DNA of 64,000 bases, from assembly GCF_014203715.1 (NCBI RefSeq), contig NZ_JACHJP010000001.1, positions 1,156,432 to 1,220,431 of the forward strand, read 5' to 3'. Position numbers and translations under genes: made by a program. Origin of the DNA: Streptosporangium saharense. GTDB taxonomy: Bacteria > Actinomycetota > Actinomycetes > Streptosporangiales > Streptosporangiaceae. Numbering within the stretch: the stretch's first letter is position 1; each line of letters opens with the position of its first letter. The notes below the pieces were generated by a model that saw only the letters and a program-made list of their open reading frames with translations, was not told the DNA's origin and did no database searches. Positions 8,988-18,407 of the stretch are shown here, piece by piece.

Positions 8988-9461
8988 ATGACGATTCAGG
9001 TGGCGGTCTGCGGCCCGGGCGAGTGCACCGCCCGGGAGGAGGCCGACGCCCGCGAGGTCGGCAGGCTGCTGGCCGAGCGGGGCGCCGTGGTGGTCTGCGG
9101 CGGTTACGGAGGGGTCATGGCCGCCGTCGCGGCCGGGGCGCGGGCTGCCGGTGGGACGGTCGTCGGCGTGCTGTCCAGGGCCGACCGGTGGCAGGCCAAC
9201 CCCGACCTGAGCATCGTGATCCCGACCGGCATCGGCGAGGCGCGCAACGCCGTCATCGTCAACTCGGGGGACGCCGTGATCGTCGTCGGCGGCTCCTGGG
9301 GCACGCTGTCCGAGCTGGCCCTGACCATGCGCGGGGGACGCGCCCCGGTGGTCCAGCTCGGCGGCTGGCGCGTCCTCGACCGCGACGGCACCCCGCTTCC
9401 CGGCGTACGGCACGCCGCCTCGCCCCGGCAGGCCGTCGAGCTGACCGGCCTGTGGCCGTGA
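8988..9461 (+). CDS. LOG/SLOG-like Rossmann protein (TIGR00725-type)
   Basis: A 157-residue single-domain protein of the SLOG (LOG/DprA-like) superfamily. The phosphate-binding features are VVCGGYGGVMAAVAAGA near residue 35 and VGGSWGTLSELALTM near residue 103, matching the GGGxxG and PGGxGTxxE loops of the group. It is closest to the small conserved family TIGR00725. Members of the superfamily bind nucleotides or cleave nucleotide phosphoribosides, but I see no evidence for one reaction. It starts 12 bases after the SDR gene with GGGGGAG before the ATG, so it is probably co-transcribed and under the same TetR control. Confidence 0.75.
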   Translation: MTIQVAVCGPGECTAREEADAREVGRLLAERGAVVVCGGYGGVMAAVAAGARAAGGTVVGVLSRADRWQANPDLSIVIPTGIGEARNAVIVNSGDAVIVVGGSWGTLSELALTMRGGRAPVVQLGGWRVLDRDGTPLPGVRHAASPRQAVELTGLWP

Positions 9462-9464
9462 GGG

Positions 9465-9875
9465 TCAGGGGGTGAAGGGGAACTGGATGTCACCGGGCTG
9501 GATGAAGGGCATCTTCTTCTGCAGGGCCTGTTCGAGCTGGTCGACGCACTCCTTCTGCGCGACGACGGTGCCCGCCCCGGCGCGGCAGTCGCTGTAGGCC
9601 GAGAGCTCGTCACTGAGATAGAGCTGCATCGCCGCCATCGACAGGGAGACCGGCAGCGCCAGGGCCGCCAGGACGATCCCCGTGACGGCCGTACCGGTCG
9701 GCTTGGAGACGGAGCGCAGGGTGGGGATGGCGCGGATCGCGACGACGAGGGCGAAGATCGACATGACGAGACCGGCGAGGGGGAGCAGGAAGGTCATCAC
9801 CACGGCGGCGAACGCGAGCCACAGCGCCCTGCGTCCCGCGCTCTCCGCAGGCCGTGCCTGGACGGGCGACGTCAA
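9465..9875 (-). CDS. small membrane protein, DUF4190-like architecture
   Basis: A 136-residue protein with two or three hydrophobic segments (LWLAFAAVVMTFLLPLAGLV, SIFALVVAIRAI, TGIVLAALALPVSL), then an extracytoplasmic tail with a Cys pair (SDCRAG, QKECVDQ) that could form a disulphide. The start is a TTG at 9875 preceded by AAGGAGG at six bases. The arrangement resembles DUF4190 proteins. It is convergent with the LOG-like gene with three bases between stops, and divergent from purN. Function unknown. Confidence 0.7.
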   Translation of the reverse strand: MTSPVQARPAESAGRRALWLAFAAVVMTFLLPLAGLVMSIFALVVAIRAIPTLRSVSKPTGTAVTGIVLAALALPVSLSMAAMQLYLSDELSAYSDCRAGAGTVVAQKECVDQLEQALQKKMPFIQPGDIQFPFTP

Positions 9876-9953
9876 CTGACCTCCTTGCGTCGTACGAGTG
9901 CACAGGCCGATACCCTTGCAGCGGCGTGAGTCCCGTCCGAAAGGAGTGCGTCG

Positions 9954-10595
9954 GTGTCATCCCAGGCCGCTCGGCTTGTGGTCCTCGTATCCGGTTCTGG
10001 AACCAACCTACAGGCCCTGCTGGACGCTTCGGCCGACGAGACGTACGGAGCACGCGTCGTGGCGGTCGGAGCCGACCGGCACGGCATCGAGGGACTGGCC
10101 CGCGCCGAGCGCGCGGGGGTGCCGACCTTCGTCGAGCGGCTGCCCGAGCACGAGGACAGGGCCGCGTGGGACAGGGCCGTCGCCGCCAGGATCGCCGAGC
10201 ATCAGCCCGATCTGGTGATCCTCGCCGGGTTCATGAAGATCCTCGGTGAGCCGTCGACGACCTCCTTCACCATGGTCAACACCCACCCCGCGCTGCTGCC
10301 GTCCTTCCCCGGCGCCCACGGCGTGCGCGACGCCCTCGCCCACGGCGTCCGCGTCACCGGCTGCACGGTGATCCTGGCCGACGCCGGGGTGGACAGCGGG
10401 CCGATCGTCGCCCAGGAGGCGGTGCCCGTGCTCGACGGCGACACCGAGGAGACGCTCCACGAGCGCATCAAGGTCGTCGAGCGGAGGCTGCTCGTCGAGA
10501 CCGTCGGCCGCCTGGCCCGGGAGGGCTGGACGGTGACCGGACGGACCGTTCGTCTCGGACGATCCGGCGATGAGCCGGACTGCCGGAAAATCTGA
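9954..10595 (+). CDS. purN: phosphoribosylglycinamide formyltransferase
   Basis: A 213-residue GAR transformylase that moves the formyl group of 10-formyl-THF to GAR in the third step of purine synthesis. It has the substrate loop SGSGTNLQALLDA, the catalytic NTHPALLPSFPGAHG with its Asn and His, and the ADAGVDSGPIVAQE loop with the catalytic Asp. The GTG start follows AAGGAG. It is 21 bases upstream of purH and clearly in one operon with it. The C-terminal RSGDEPDCRKI extends slightly beyond the usual end. Confidence 0.97.
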   Translation: MSSQAARLVVLVSGSGTNLQALLDASADETYGARVVAVGADRHGIEGLARAERAGVPTFVERLPEHEDRAAWDRAVAARIAEHQPDLVILAGFMKILGEPSTTSFTMVNTHPALLPSFPGAHGVRDALAHGVRVTGCTVILADAGVDSGPIVAQEAVPVLDGDTEETLHERIKVVERRLLVETVGRLAREGWTVTGRTVRLGRSGDEPDCRKI

Positions 10596-10616
10596 ACCAA
10601 ACAGGAGGACCACGAA

Positions 10617-12161
10617 GTGACCCGCATCGCCATCCGGCGCGCGTTGATCGCGGTGTATGACAAGAGCGGGCTGGAGGAGCTGGCCCGCGGGCTCGACGCC
10701 GCAGGTGTGGAGATCGTCTCCACCGGCGGCACCGCCGCGAAGATCGCCTCGTTCGGTGTCCCCGTCACCCCGGTCGAGTCGCTCACCGGGTTCCCCGAGT
10801 GCCTGGACGGCCGCGTCAAGACCCTGCACCCGAGGGTGCACGCGGGGCTGCTGGCCGACAGCGGCAACGCGGCCCACGTCAAGCAGCTCGAAGAGCTGGA
10901 GATCGAGCCGTTCCAGCTCGTCGTGGTCAACCTGTACCCGTTCCAGGAGACCGTCGCCTCCGGTGCCTCCGACGCCGAGTGCGTCGAGCAGATCGACATC
11001 GGCGGTCCCGCGATGATCCGCGCCGCGGCCAAGAACCACGGCACCGCCGCGATCGTGGTCGATCCCGCCGTCTACGGCGACGTGCTCGCCGCGGTCGCGG
11101 CTGGCGGCTTCACCCTCACCGAGCGCCGTCGCCTCGCCGCGACCGCCTACGCCCACACCGCCGCCTACGACACGGCCGTGGCCTCCTGGTTCGCCGACGT
11201 CTACGCCGCGGAGGAGGGCGCCTGGCCCACCTACATGGGCGCGGCCTGGACGCTCAGGACGCCGCTGCGCTACGGCGAGAACCCGCACCAGGGCGCGGCG
11301 CTCTACTCCGGGCAGCGCGACGGCCTGGCCAACGCCGAGCAGCTGCACGGCAAGGAGATGTCCTACAACAACTACCTCGACGCCGACGCCGCGTGGCGGG
11401 CCGCGTGGGACTTCGCCGAGCCCGCGGTGGCGATCATCAAGCACCAGAACCCGTGCGGCATCGCGATCGGCGCCGACGTCGCCGAGGCGCACCGCAGGGC
11501 GCACGCCTGTGACCCGGTCTCCGCCTACGGCGGGGTGATCGCGGTCAACGGCGAGGTCACCGAGGAGCTGGCCGGGCAGATCGCCGAGGTGTTCACCGAG
11601 GTCGTGGTGGCGCCCTCGTTCACCCCCGAGGCGCTGACGCTGCTCACCGCCAAGAAGAGCATCCGCCTGCTGGCCTGCCCGAAGGGGCCGGACAACCGGG
11701 CCGAGTTCCGCAGGATCGACGGCGGCCTGCTGGTGCAGACGACCGACAGGGTGGACGCCCCCGGCGACGACCCCTCGACCTGGGAGCTCAGGGCGGGCGC
11801 CGCCGCCTCGCCCGAGGTCCTGGCCGACCTGGCCTTCGCCTGGAAGGCCAGCCGCTCGGTGAAGTCGAACGCGATCCTGCTCGCCTCGGGCGGCGCGAGC
11901 GTCGGCGTCGGCATGGGCCAGGTCAACCGGGTCGACTCCGCGCGCCTGGCCATCGCCCGCGCCGGTGAGCGCGCCAAGGGCGCGGTCGCGGCCTCCGACG
12001 CCTACTTCCCGTTCGCGGACGGCCTCGAACTGCTCGTCGCGGCCGGGGTCACCGCGGTCGTCGAGCCGGGCGGCTCCATCCGCGACCCCGAGGTCATCGC
12101 CGCCGCCGAGGCCGCCGGGATCACGCTCTACTTCACCGGCACCCGCCACTTCTTCCACTGA
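10617..12161 (+). CDS. purH: bifunctional AICAR formyltransferase / IMP cyclohydrolase
   Basis: A 514-residue enzyme for the last two steps of IMP synthesis. The N-terminal cyclohydrolase (MGS-like) domain spans about residues 1-190 ([27 protein letters not shown]). The C-terminal transformylase has [13 protein letters not shown], the catalytic KH motif in [12 protein letters not shown], and the usual ending TRHFFH. AGGAGG precedes the GTG start. A hairpin 21 bases after the stop (12183-12216) probably ends the purNH transcript. Confidence 0.98.
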   Translation: MTRIAIRRALIAVYDKSGLEELARGLDAAGVEIVSTGGTAAKIASFGVPVTPVESLTGFPECLDGRVKTLHPRVHAGLLADSGNAAHVKQLEELEIEPFQLVVVNLYPFQETVASGASDAECVEQIDIGGPAMIRAAAKNHGTAAIVVDPAVYGDVLAAVAAGGFTLTERRRLAATAYAHTAAYDTAVASWFADVYAAEEGAWPTYMGAAWTLRTPLRYGENPHQGAALYSGQRDGLANAEQLHGKEMSYNNYLDADAAWRAAWDFAEPAVAIIKHQNPCGIAIGADVAEAHRRAHACDPVSAYGGVIAVNGEVTEELAGQIAEVFTEVVVAPSFTPEALTLLTAKKSIRLLACPKGPDNRAEFRRIDGGLLVQTTDRVDAPGDDPSTWELRAGAAASPEVLADLAFAWKASRSVKSNAILLASGGASVGVGMGQVNRVDSARLAIARAGERAKGAVAASDAYFPFADGLELLVAAGVTAVVEPGGSIRDPEVIAAAEAAGITLYFTGTRHFFH

Positions 12162-12182
12162 TTCAAAGGATCTTCGCAGGTC

Positions 12183-12216
12183 GTACGGCTGCCGCCGTTT
12201 CGTGGGGCAGCCGTAC
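12183..12216 (+). terminator. hairpin after purH
   Basis: GTACGGCTGCC (12183-12193) and GGCAGCCGTAC (12206-12216) form a perfect 11-base-pair stem with a 12-base loop, shortly after the purH stop. Confidence 0.7.
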
Positions 12217-12280
12217 ACCAGAGACAGGAACGTGGCGAAACGGACACGATTTTTCGGTCAAAAAGGGTTTAAAGCCCGGT

Positions 12281-12286
12281 TAGGGT
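12281..12286 (+). promoter_or_regulatory. possible -10 element before the small membrane protein
   Basis: TAGGGT at 12281-12286 lies in a local AT-rich stretch (TTTTTCGGTCAAAAAGGGTT upstream). It would start a transcript near 12293, leaving a short leader with GGAG before the ATG at 12321. This is inference from position and composition. Confidence 0.35.
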
Positions 12287-12320
12287 GAAGCGTTCCGTCA
12301 TCGCGCCCGTGGAGACTCCC

Positions 12321-12494
12321 ATGCCCCTGCTCGGCTCCTTCCTGAACGTCTTCGTGATCATGAACGGGTTCTGGCAGAGTCCCTGGCTCCTCATCATCGT
12401 GGCCCTCGTCGCCGCCTACCTGGGATCCAAGGTCGTGGAGTACATCCCCTTCACCCGCCGCATCATCGAGCGCCGGGAAGCGAGTCGCGGCTGA
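12321..12494 (+). CDS. small single-pass membrane protein
   Basis: A 57-residue protein, MPLLGSFLNVFVIMNGFWQS followed by a hydrophobic helix (PWLLIIVALVAAYLGSKVV) and a basic tail (TRRIIERREASRG) that should face the cytoplasm. GGAG six bases before the ATG supports this start; an in-frame GTG at 12285 would add 12 residues but overlaps a likely promoter. It sits 21 bases before folD and probably shares its transcript. No family recognised. Confidence 0.6.
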   Translation: MPLLGSFLNVFVIMNGFWQSPWLLIIVALVAAYLGSKVVEYIPFTRRIIERREASRG

Positions 12495-12515
12495 CTTCGT
12501 GGAAGGATTGACGCC

Positions 12516-13373
12516 ATGAGTGCGCAGATTCTGGACGGCAAGGCCACCGCGGCGAAGATCAAGGCAGACCTCACGGCCAGGGTGGCCGCGCTGAGGGAGC
12601 GTGGCGTCGTCCCCGGTCTGGGCACCGTCCTGGTCGGTGACGACCCCGGCAGCCAGATCTACGTCGGCGGCAAGCACCGCGACTGCGCCGAGGTCGGCAT
12701 CTCCTCCATCCGCAGGGACCTGCCCGCCACCGCCACGCAGGCCGAGGTCGAGGCCGTCATCGACGAGCTCAACGCCTCACCCGAGTGCACCGGCTACATC
12801 GTCCAGCTCCCGCTTCCCCGGCACCTGGACGCCCTGGCGCTGATCGAGCGGATGGACCCGGCCAAGGACGCCGACGGTCTGCACCCGATCAACCTCGGCC
12901 GTCTCGTGCACATGGTGGACGCGCCGCTGCCGTGCACCCCGCACGGCATCGTCCTGCTGCTCCAGGAGTACGGCGTGCCGATCAAGGGCGCCGAGGTCGC
13001 CGTGGTCGGGCGCGGCATCACCGTGGGCCGCTCGCTCGGCCTGCTGCTGACCCGCAGGTCGGAGAACGCGACGGTCACCCTGTGCCACACCGGGACCCAG
13101 GACCTGGCCGGCCACGTCAGGCGCGCCGACATCGTCGTCGCCGCGGCGGGCGTACCCCACCTGATCACCGCGGACATGGTCAAGCCAGGCGCCGCCGTAC
13201 TCGACGTGGGGGTCTCCCGGGTCGACGGGAAGATCGCCGGTGACGTCGCCCCCGAGGTCGGCGAGGTCGCGGGGTTCCTGACCCCCAACCCCGGTGGCGT
13301 CGGCCCGATGACCAGGGCGCTGCTGCTCAGCAACGTCGTCGAGGCCGCCGAGCGGCAGGTCCAGGGCGTCTAA
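12516..13373 (+). CDS. folD: methylene-THF dehydrogenase / methenyl-THF cyclohydrolase
   Basis: A 285-residue bifunctional enzyme that interconverts 5,10-methylene-THF and 10-formyl-THF, supplying the formyl donor used by purN and purH just upstream. The first domain has [18 protein letters not shown] with the catalytic Lys, and [10 protein letters not shown]. The NADP-binding half has [16 protein letters not shown], and the family signature [14 protein letters not shown] is near the end. Its stop codon overlaps the stop of the convergent exporter gene by four bases. Confidence 0.97.
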   Translation: MSAQILDGKATAAKIKADLTARVAALRERGVVPGLGTVLVGDDPGSQIYVGGKHRDCAEVGISSIRRDLPATATQAEVEAVIDELNASPECTGYIVQLPLPRHLDALALIERMDPAKDADGLHPINLGRLVHMVDAPLPCTPHGIVLLLQEYGVPIKGAEVAVVGRGITVGRSLGLLLTRRSENATVTLCHTGTQDLAGHVRRADIVVAAAGVPHLITADMVKPGAAVLDVGVSRVDGKIAGDVAPEVGEVAGFLTPNPGGVGPMTRALLLSNVVEAAERQVQGV

Positions 13374-14629
13374 CCGGGGTTCTGCTCCGAGCCGCACCGC
13401 TCGGGTGCGGTCTCGGGGGTACGGCTGGCGCGCGGCCTGGCGATCAGGGCGTACGCCAGCCAGGATCCGACGCGGGCTATGGCGATCCCACCGGTCATCG
13501 CGATGGCGCTTGCGCCGCCGAGCGAGGCCAGCGGGGCGAACAGGGCGCCGAACAGGAAGCCCGTGCTGCCCAGCAGGGCGGCGGCCGTACCCGCGTTGGC
13601 CGGATGGCGGACCAGTGCGAGCGCGGTCGCGTTGGGCGAGGCCAGCCCGCCCGACATGATCGTGAAGAACAGCGACGTCAGGAACACCCAGAGCGGGGCG
13701 TGCACCAGCGCCGCGACAGCCGTACCGACACCGGTGAAGACGGCGATCAGCGCCTCGGGGACCAGCAGCCGCTCCGGGGTGAAGCGGCGCAGGAGCAGGG
13801 CGTTGAACCAGCCGCCCAGAATCAGGCCGACCGAGTTGATCCCGAAGATCAGGGAGAACACCTGCGGGCTCACGCCGTAACCGTCCTCGATCACGAACGA
13901 GCTGACCGAGATGTAGATGAACAGCGCGATGCTGCCGATGCTGGAGCCCAGGGTGCAGCCGACGAACAGCCGGTCGCGTCCCACGGCGGAGAAGCCCGCC
14001 CGCACCCTGGCCATGCCCCCGGCGTGCCGGAGGTCGGGGCGCAGTGTCTCGGGCAGGGTGAACGCCACGACCAGCAGCACCGCGGAGACCGCGGCGAGGA
14101 AGACGAACAGTCCTCGCCAGTCCACGAAGTAGAGAAGCTGGCCGCCGATGACGGGGGCGACGATCGGCGCTATCCCGCCGATCAGCATCAGCAGTGACAG
14201 GATGCGCGCCATCTGCCGGCCCTCGTAGAGGTCGCGGATCATGGCCTCGACCACGACCATCCCGGCCGATCCGGCCAGTCCCTGCACCAGACGCAGGATG
14301 ATCAGCGTCTCGATCGACGGCGCCGCCGCGCACAGCAGCGATGCCACCGTGTACGTCATCACCCCGATGAACACCGGGCGCCTGCGGCCGACCCGGTCGC
14401 TGAGCGGGCCGATGAACAACTGGCCGAGGGCCAGGCCGATCATGCAGGCCGAGATGCTCCACTGGGCGGCGCCGTCCGAGGTCCCGAGCTGGCGGGCCAG
14501 CGCGGGCAGGGCGGGGAGGTACAGGTCAATCGAAAGCGGGCCGAACGTGGACAGTGCCCCCAGGGTGAAGAGCAGTTTACGAGTCCGCGCGATCGGAGGC
14601 GGGACGGCCTGCGGGCCGTCCGCGCTCAC
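13370..14629 (-). CDS. Bcr/CflA-type MFS multidrug exporter
   Basis: A 419-residue, 12-helix major facilitator of the Bcr/CflA drug-resistance group. The first helix carries [19 protein letters not shown], typical of the group. The loop 2-3 motif is [16 protein letters not shown], and motif C-like [21 protein letters not shown] follows. The start is taken as GTG at 14629; its ribosome site is weak. It lies downstream of the minus-strand importer genes, separated by a hairpin, so it may be partly read through from them or have its own promoter. Substrate unknown. Confidence 0.85.
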   Translation of the reverse strand: MSADGPQAVPPPIARTRKLLFTLGALSTFGPLSIDLYLPALPALARQLGTSDGAAQWSISACMIGLALGQLFIGPLSDRVGRRRPVFIGVMTYTVASLLCAAAPSIETLIILRLVQGLAGSAGMVVVEAMIRDLYEGRQMARILSLLMLIGGIAPIVAPVIGGQLLYFVDWRGLFVFLAAVSAVLLVVAFTLPETLRPDLRHAGGMARVRAGFSAVGRDRLFVGCTLGSSIGSIALFIYISVSSFVIEDGYGVSPQVFSLIFGINSVGLILGGWFNALLLRRFTPERLLVPEALIAVFTGVGTAVAALVHAPLWVFLTSLFFTIMSGGLASPNATALALVRHPANAGTAAALLGSTGFLFGALFAPLASLGGASAIAMTGGIAIARVGSWLAYALIARPRASRTPETAPERCGSEQNPG

Positions 14630-14636
14630 GTGCGAC

Positions 14637-14678
14637 CCACCGGGTGACCCCGCCGAGGCGAGGTCACCGGGTGGTTTT
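14637..14678. terminator. hairpin between importer operon and exporter
   Basis: CCACCGGGTGACC (14637-14649) pairs with GGTCACCGGGTGG (14662-14674), 13 positions with one mismatch, followed by TTTT on the plus strand. It separates the minus-strand ABC permease genes from the MFS gene. Because the T-run is on the plus-strand side it may only attenuate in the minus direction. Confidence 0.45.
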
Positions 14679-14699
14679 CCCCCGAATGAGTGGCTGCGC

Positions 14700-15602
14700 T
14701 CACCGGCGCGCCCGCCGCTGCCGTCGCTGCTGGTCGAGCAGCATCCTCGCCCTGGGGTCGACGAACGCGCGCAGTGCCGAACCGGTGAGGTTCAGCAGGA
14801 ACACGAACAGGGCGATGGTCAGGCCGGGGAAGATCACCATGGTTGGGTGGGTCTGCAGGTAGGTGCGCCCGTCGGCGACCATGTTTCCCCAGGTGGCGGT
14901 GGGCGGTGAGATGCCGAGACCGAGGAAGCTGAGCGAGCCGTCGATGAGCATGGCGCCCGCCGACAACAGCACGCACTGCACCACGGCCAGCGGCAGCGTG
15001 TTCGGCAGGATGTGCACGGCGAGGGTCTTCCACGGACCCATGCCGGACACCCTGGCCGCCTTGACGTAGGTGCGGGTGGTCAGGCCGAGCACGCGGCTGC
15101 GGATGATCCGGGCCGTGTACGGGGTGAAGATGATCGTCACCGCGAGCAGCTCGCTCAGCATGCCGGGGCCGACCACGACCGCGAACACGATGGCCAGGAT
15201 GATCGACGGGAACGCCATCCAGGCGTCCACGATCCGCATGATCACCCGACCGGCCCGGGCGAAGTAGCCCGCGACCAGTCCGATGAACGTGCCCAGGGCG
15301 ACCGAGCAGAGGGTGATCAGCAGGGTCATCCCGATCGAGACCCGACCGGCTGAGGCCCATCTGGAGAACAGGTCACGGCCGTACTTGTCGGTGCCCATCA
15401 GGTGCTCGCCCGACGGCGAGAGCAACCGGTTCACCGGATCGGCGGCGTTCGGGTCGGGCAGGAACGGCGGAAGCAGCATGACCACCAGGGTGATCAGGAT
15501 CAGCAGTCCACCCGTCACGATCAGCGTGGGGTTACGCCGGACGAACGTGCGGACCCGGGTGGGGTCCGTCGTGGTCGGCGCGGTGGCGAGGTCGGCGGTC
15601 AC
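14700..15602 (-). CDS. ABC transporter permease, DppC/OppC type
   Basis: A 300-residue inner-membrane permease of the peptide/nickel/opine importer family. The N-terminal cytoplasmic segment leads into one helix, then GTDKYGRDLFSRW, the signature of DppC/OppC proteins. The membrane domain contains the EAA-like loop TYVKAARVSGMGPWKTLAVHILPN that contacts the ATPase, then SFLGLGISPPTATWG. Its GTG overlaps the stop of the upstream permease (GTGA), so the two are coupled. The ATPase partner is the fused protein encoded divergently at 18408. Confidence 0.92.
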   Translation of the reverse strand: MTADLATAPTTTDPTRVRTFVRRNPTLIVTGGLLILITLVVMLLPPFLPDPNAADPVNRLLSPSGEHLMGTDKYGRDLFSRWASAGRVSIGMTLLITLCSVALGTFIGLVAGYFARAGRVIMRIVDAWMAFPSIILAIVFAVVVGPGMLSELLAVTIIFTPYTARIIRSRVLGLTTRTYVKAARVSGMGPWKTLAVHILPNTLPLAVVQCVLLSAGAMLIDGSLSFLGLGISPPTATWGNMVADGRTYLQTHPTMVIFPGLTIALFVFLLNLTGSALRAFVDPRARMLLDQQRRQRRARR

Positions 15603-16543
15603 GACACCCGCACCTTCGGGTCGATCAGCGCGTAGGCGAGATCGACCAGCAGGTTCATCAGCACGAACAGGAACGCGATGAACATGACACCCCCCTGGAT
15701 GAGCGGGAAGTCCCGGGCGTAGACGGCGCCGAGCAGTGTGGTGCCGAGGCCCGGGATGATGAAGATGCTCTCGATCACCACCACGCCGCCGATCAGCGAG
15801 GCGAAGTTCAGGCCCACGGTGGTGAGGACCGGCAGCATCGAGTTGGGCAGCACGTGCCGCAGCATGATCCGCCGCTCGCCGACGCCCTTGGCCCGCGCGG
15901 TACGCAGGTACAGCTGGGTCAGCTCCCCGAGCACGCTCTCCTCCATGGTGATCGTGAGGAAGGCGGTCTGCCCGACGACGAGCACCGCAACCGGCAGTGC
16001 CAGCTGGGTGATCGCGGTGGCCGGGTCCTCGAACAGCGGGGTGTAGCCGCCGGTCGGGAACCAGCCGAAGGTGAGGGCGAACAGATAGACCGCCAGCAAC
16101 GCGAGCCAGAACTCCGGCAGGGCGAGGCCGAACTGGGTGGCCCGGTTGACGAGCCGGGCCACCCGGTTGTTTGGCGCCACGGTGACCCAGGTGACGATCA
16201 GCACGGTCAGCATGAAGCTGATCACCGTACTGGCGATGGCCAGGGTCAACGTGGGCGCGATGTTGTCGAAGATCATCTGCAGGACCGGGAGGTTGTACTT
16301 GATCGACGTACCGAAGTCACCGGTCAGCACGTTGCCCAGCCAGTGCAGATACTGCTCGTACAGCGGTCCGGTCAGACCGAGGTCGTGGCGTAGCCGTTCG
16401 AGCTGCTCCGGGCTGGCCTTGGTGCCGAGAAGCACCGCGGCCGGGTCACCCGGAATCGATCGCAGCAGGAAGAACAGAGCGGTGCCGACCACGAACAGCA
16501 CGATCACCAGATCGCGCAACCGGCGCAGAATGACCCCCAGCAT
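15599..16543 (-). CDS. ABC transporter permease, DppB/OppB type
   Basis: A 314-residue permease with six predicted helices. The first-helix region ends in RSIPGDPAAVLLG, typical of DppB/OppB. The EAA loop reads LYLRTARAKGVGERRIMLRHVLPN, and the segment IESIFIIPGLGTTLLGAVYARDFP is characteristic near the end. It pairs with the DppC-type permease that overlaps its stop. It follows the substrate-binding lipoprotein by six bases, giving the order binding protein, permease, permease. Confidence 0.92.
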   Translation of the reverse strand: MLGVILRRLRDLVIVLFVVGTALFFLLRSIPGDPAAVLLGTKASPEQLERLRHDLGLTGPLYEQYLHWLGNVLTGDFGTSIKYNLPVLQMIFDNIAPTLTLAIASTVISFMLTVLIVTWVTVAPNNRVARLVNRATQFGLALPEFWLALLAVYLFALTFGWFPTGGYTPLFEDPATAITQLALPVAVLVVGQTAFLTITMEESVLGELTQLYLRTARAKGVGERRIMLRHVLPNSMLPVLTTVGLNFASLIGGVVVIESIFIIPGLGTTLLGAVYARDFPLIQGGVMFIAFLFVLMNLLVDLAYALIDPKVRVS

Positions 16544-16549
16544 CAGGTG

Positions 16550-18163
16550 CTACCTCGCAAGCCAGGCGTTGGCGAACTCCAGGCCCCAGCCGTCATAGCC
16601 CTGCACCTTCGGGTTGTAGGCCACGTAGGACCTCGCGTTGTAGAGCGTCAGCGTGGGCAGGTTCTCCGAGGTGAACTCCTGGATCTTGTCGATCGCCTGC
16701 TTCTGCTCCTCCGGGGTCTGGGCCGCGTTGTACGCGGTCAGCAGCGGGGCGAGCTTGTCCCTCGGGTAGCCCATGTTGTCCATGCCCTGGACGTTGTCGC
16801 TGTAGGACGGGACGGGCGGGTTGGCGTCGTCCATCAGCGCGAGCACGTCCCAGCTGTTCGGCTGGTTGTTCTTGCGCCCGATCAGGGTCGCGAAGTCGTA
16901 GCTCTCGACTGTCGCGTTGATCCCGATCTTCTTGAGGGAGTCCTGGATGATGACCAGGGCGTCCTTGAACTGCGGGAACTCGTCCGTGGTGATCATGCGG
17001 ATGGTCTGGCCGGGACGCAGGCCTGCGGCGGCGAAAAGCTGCTTGGCCTTCTCCGGGTCGTGCTGGTCCCACTTGGCCTTGCCGGCCTCGGAGTACATGG
17101 CCTTGTTGGTCTGGGTGGCGAAGGCGCCGTTGCTCGGCAGGGTCAGGTCGGGGACGCCCTGCGACTCCATGATCGCCTTCTTGTCGACGAGCAGGTTCAT
17201 CGCGTCCCTGGCCTCCGGCTTGGAGAAGATCGAGCCGGAGTTGTGGTTGAGGGCGACGTACTGGATGTTCGCCGCGCCCTCGACCCCGATCTTGAGGTTG
17301 GGGTTCTGCTTGATCTGGTCGTACTGGTCGTACGACGGCTCGGAGATGTCGAGCAGGCCGGTCTGCAGGCTGTTGAAGGCGGCGTCGCGGTCGGCGATCA
17401 CCTTGTAGGTGATGGTGTCCAGGTAGGCACCCTTCGCTCCAGCGTACCCGCTGGACTCACCGGTCGGCGGCTTGTACTTGTCGTTGCGCTCCAGGACGAT
17501 CTCCTGGCCCGCGGTCCAGGACTTCAGCTTGTACGGCCCGGTGCCGATCGCGTGGTCCTGGGGGATTCCGGTCGCTCCCGCGGCGGCCACGTCGGCGGCC
17601 CTGCGGATGCCGCTTCCGTGACTGGCCGCCATGAGGGCGACGAGGTTGAAGGGGGCCTTGAGGGAGAACAGCACGGTGTTCTCGTCGGGAGCGGTGATCT
17701 CCTTGAGCACCGGCTTGAGCGATCCGGCGTAGCTGCCCTTCTCCACCCAGTAGCGCATCGAGGCCACCACGTCCGCCGAGGTCAGCGGCGAGCCGTCGGA
17801 GAACTGGACCCCCTTGCGCAGCGTGAAGGTGTAAGACAGGCCGTCATCGCCCTTCTTGTAAGATTCGGCCAGCACGGGCTGGGGCTGGTAGTTGGCATCG
17901 ATGGCGACCAGAGACTCGAAGATCTCGTGCCCCAGATAGCTGGTTCCGGCGTTGCTGTTCTGCACCGTGTCCAGCGATCCAGGGTCCTGGGCGAGGCGGA
18001 CGGTCAGGTTGCCGCCTCGCGCGGGCTGGCCCGCGTCGCTCTGTGCAGCCGGGGTGGCCGGGGTGGATGGGGACTTTGTGGCAGTGCCGCAAGCCGAGAG
18101 CAACAGCCCTGCTGTGACAAGGGCGATGATCTTGGGCTTACGACGTTGTCCGGTGCGATCCAT
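16550..18163 (-). CDS. ABC transporter substrate-binding lipoprotein, family 5
   Basis: A 537-residue extracellular solute-binding protein of the peptide/opine/nickel class. The start is set at ATG 18163, with GAGGAG before it, which gives a lipoprotein signal MDRTGQRRKPKIIALVTAGL and lipobox LLLSAC with Cys25 as the lipidated residue; a longer frame to 18319 has no such sense. The mature domain opens RGGNLTVRLAQDPGSLDTVQN and contains KGVQFSDGSPLTSADVVASM, the family 5 signature region. It heads the minus-strand importer operon. The ligand is unknown; the neighbouring amidase-like genes suggest an amide or peptide-like compound. Confidence 0.92.
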   Translation of the reverse strand: MDRTGQRRKPKIIALVTAGLLLSACGTATKSPSTPATPAAQSDAGQPARGGNLTVRLAQDPGSLDTVQNSNAGTSYLGHEIFESLVAIDANYQPQPVLAESYKKGDDGLSYTFTLRKGVQFSDGSPLTSADVVASMRYWVEKGSYAGSLKPVLKEITAPDENTVLFSLKAPFNLVALMAASHGSGIRRAADVAAAGATGIPQDHAIGTGPYKLKSWTAGQEIVLERNDKYKPPTGESSGYAGAKGAYLDTITYKVIADRDAAFNSLQTGLLDISEPSYDQYDQIKQNPNLKIGVEGAANIQYVALNHNSGSIFSKPEARDAMNLLVDKKAIMESQGVPDLTLPSNGAFATQTNKAMYSEAGKAKWDQHDPEKAKQLFAAAGLRPGQTIRMITTDEFPQFKDALVIIQDSLKKIGINATVESYDFATLIGRKNNQPNSWDVLALMDDANPPVPSYSDNVQGMDNMGYPRDKLAPLLTAYNAAQTPEEQKQAIDKIQEFTSENLPTLTLYNARSYVAYNPKVQGYDGWGLEFANAWLAR

Positions 18164-18407
18164 TGCGGCTCCTCGCGCCTGTTTCCGCGGGTCGGTGGCG
18201 GAGAACGTAACCCGGCCCGCCCGTCCAAGATAGGCGTCAGTGTCGGCTTTTATGTCACTCATACGAAATCGCCCTGCTCCGGGCCGTGAGTGTGGACAGA
18301 CGCCGTTCCCGATCGGCACACTGTGCCCACAGCCTTGTTAAGCGGCAGCTTTGAGGTGCAGAATCCCCGACCCGAGGTCAGGATGGCCGACGGAAAGGAT
18401 GACACCC
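18164..18407. promoter_or_regulatory. divergent promoter region of the importer
   Basis: These 244 bases separate the binding-protein operon (minus) from the ATPase-AraC operon (plus) and must carry both promoters. An AT-richer patch at about 18246-18275 (TTTTATGTCACTCATACGAAA) is the best promoter candidate. AAAGGA at 18394-18399 is the ribosome site of the ATPase gene. The AraC-type regulator encoded downstream is the likely controller. Confidence 0.5.

Noticed and set aside
12162-12284. Possible ZTP riboswitch before folD
   Set aside because: The region between purH and folD was read for the conserved pfl-motif segments; they are absent, and the one hairpin there looks like a terminator.
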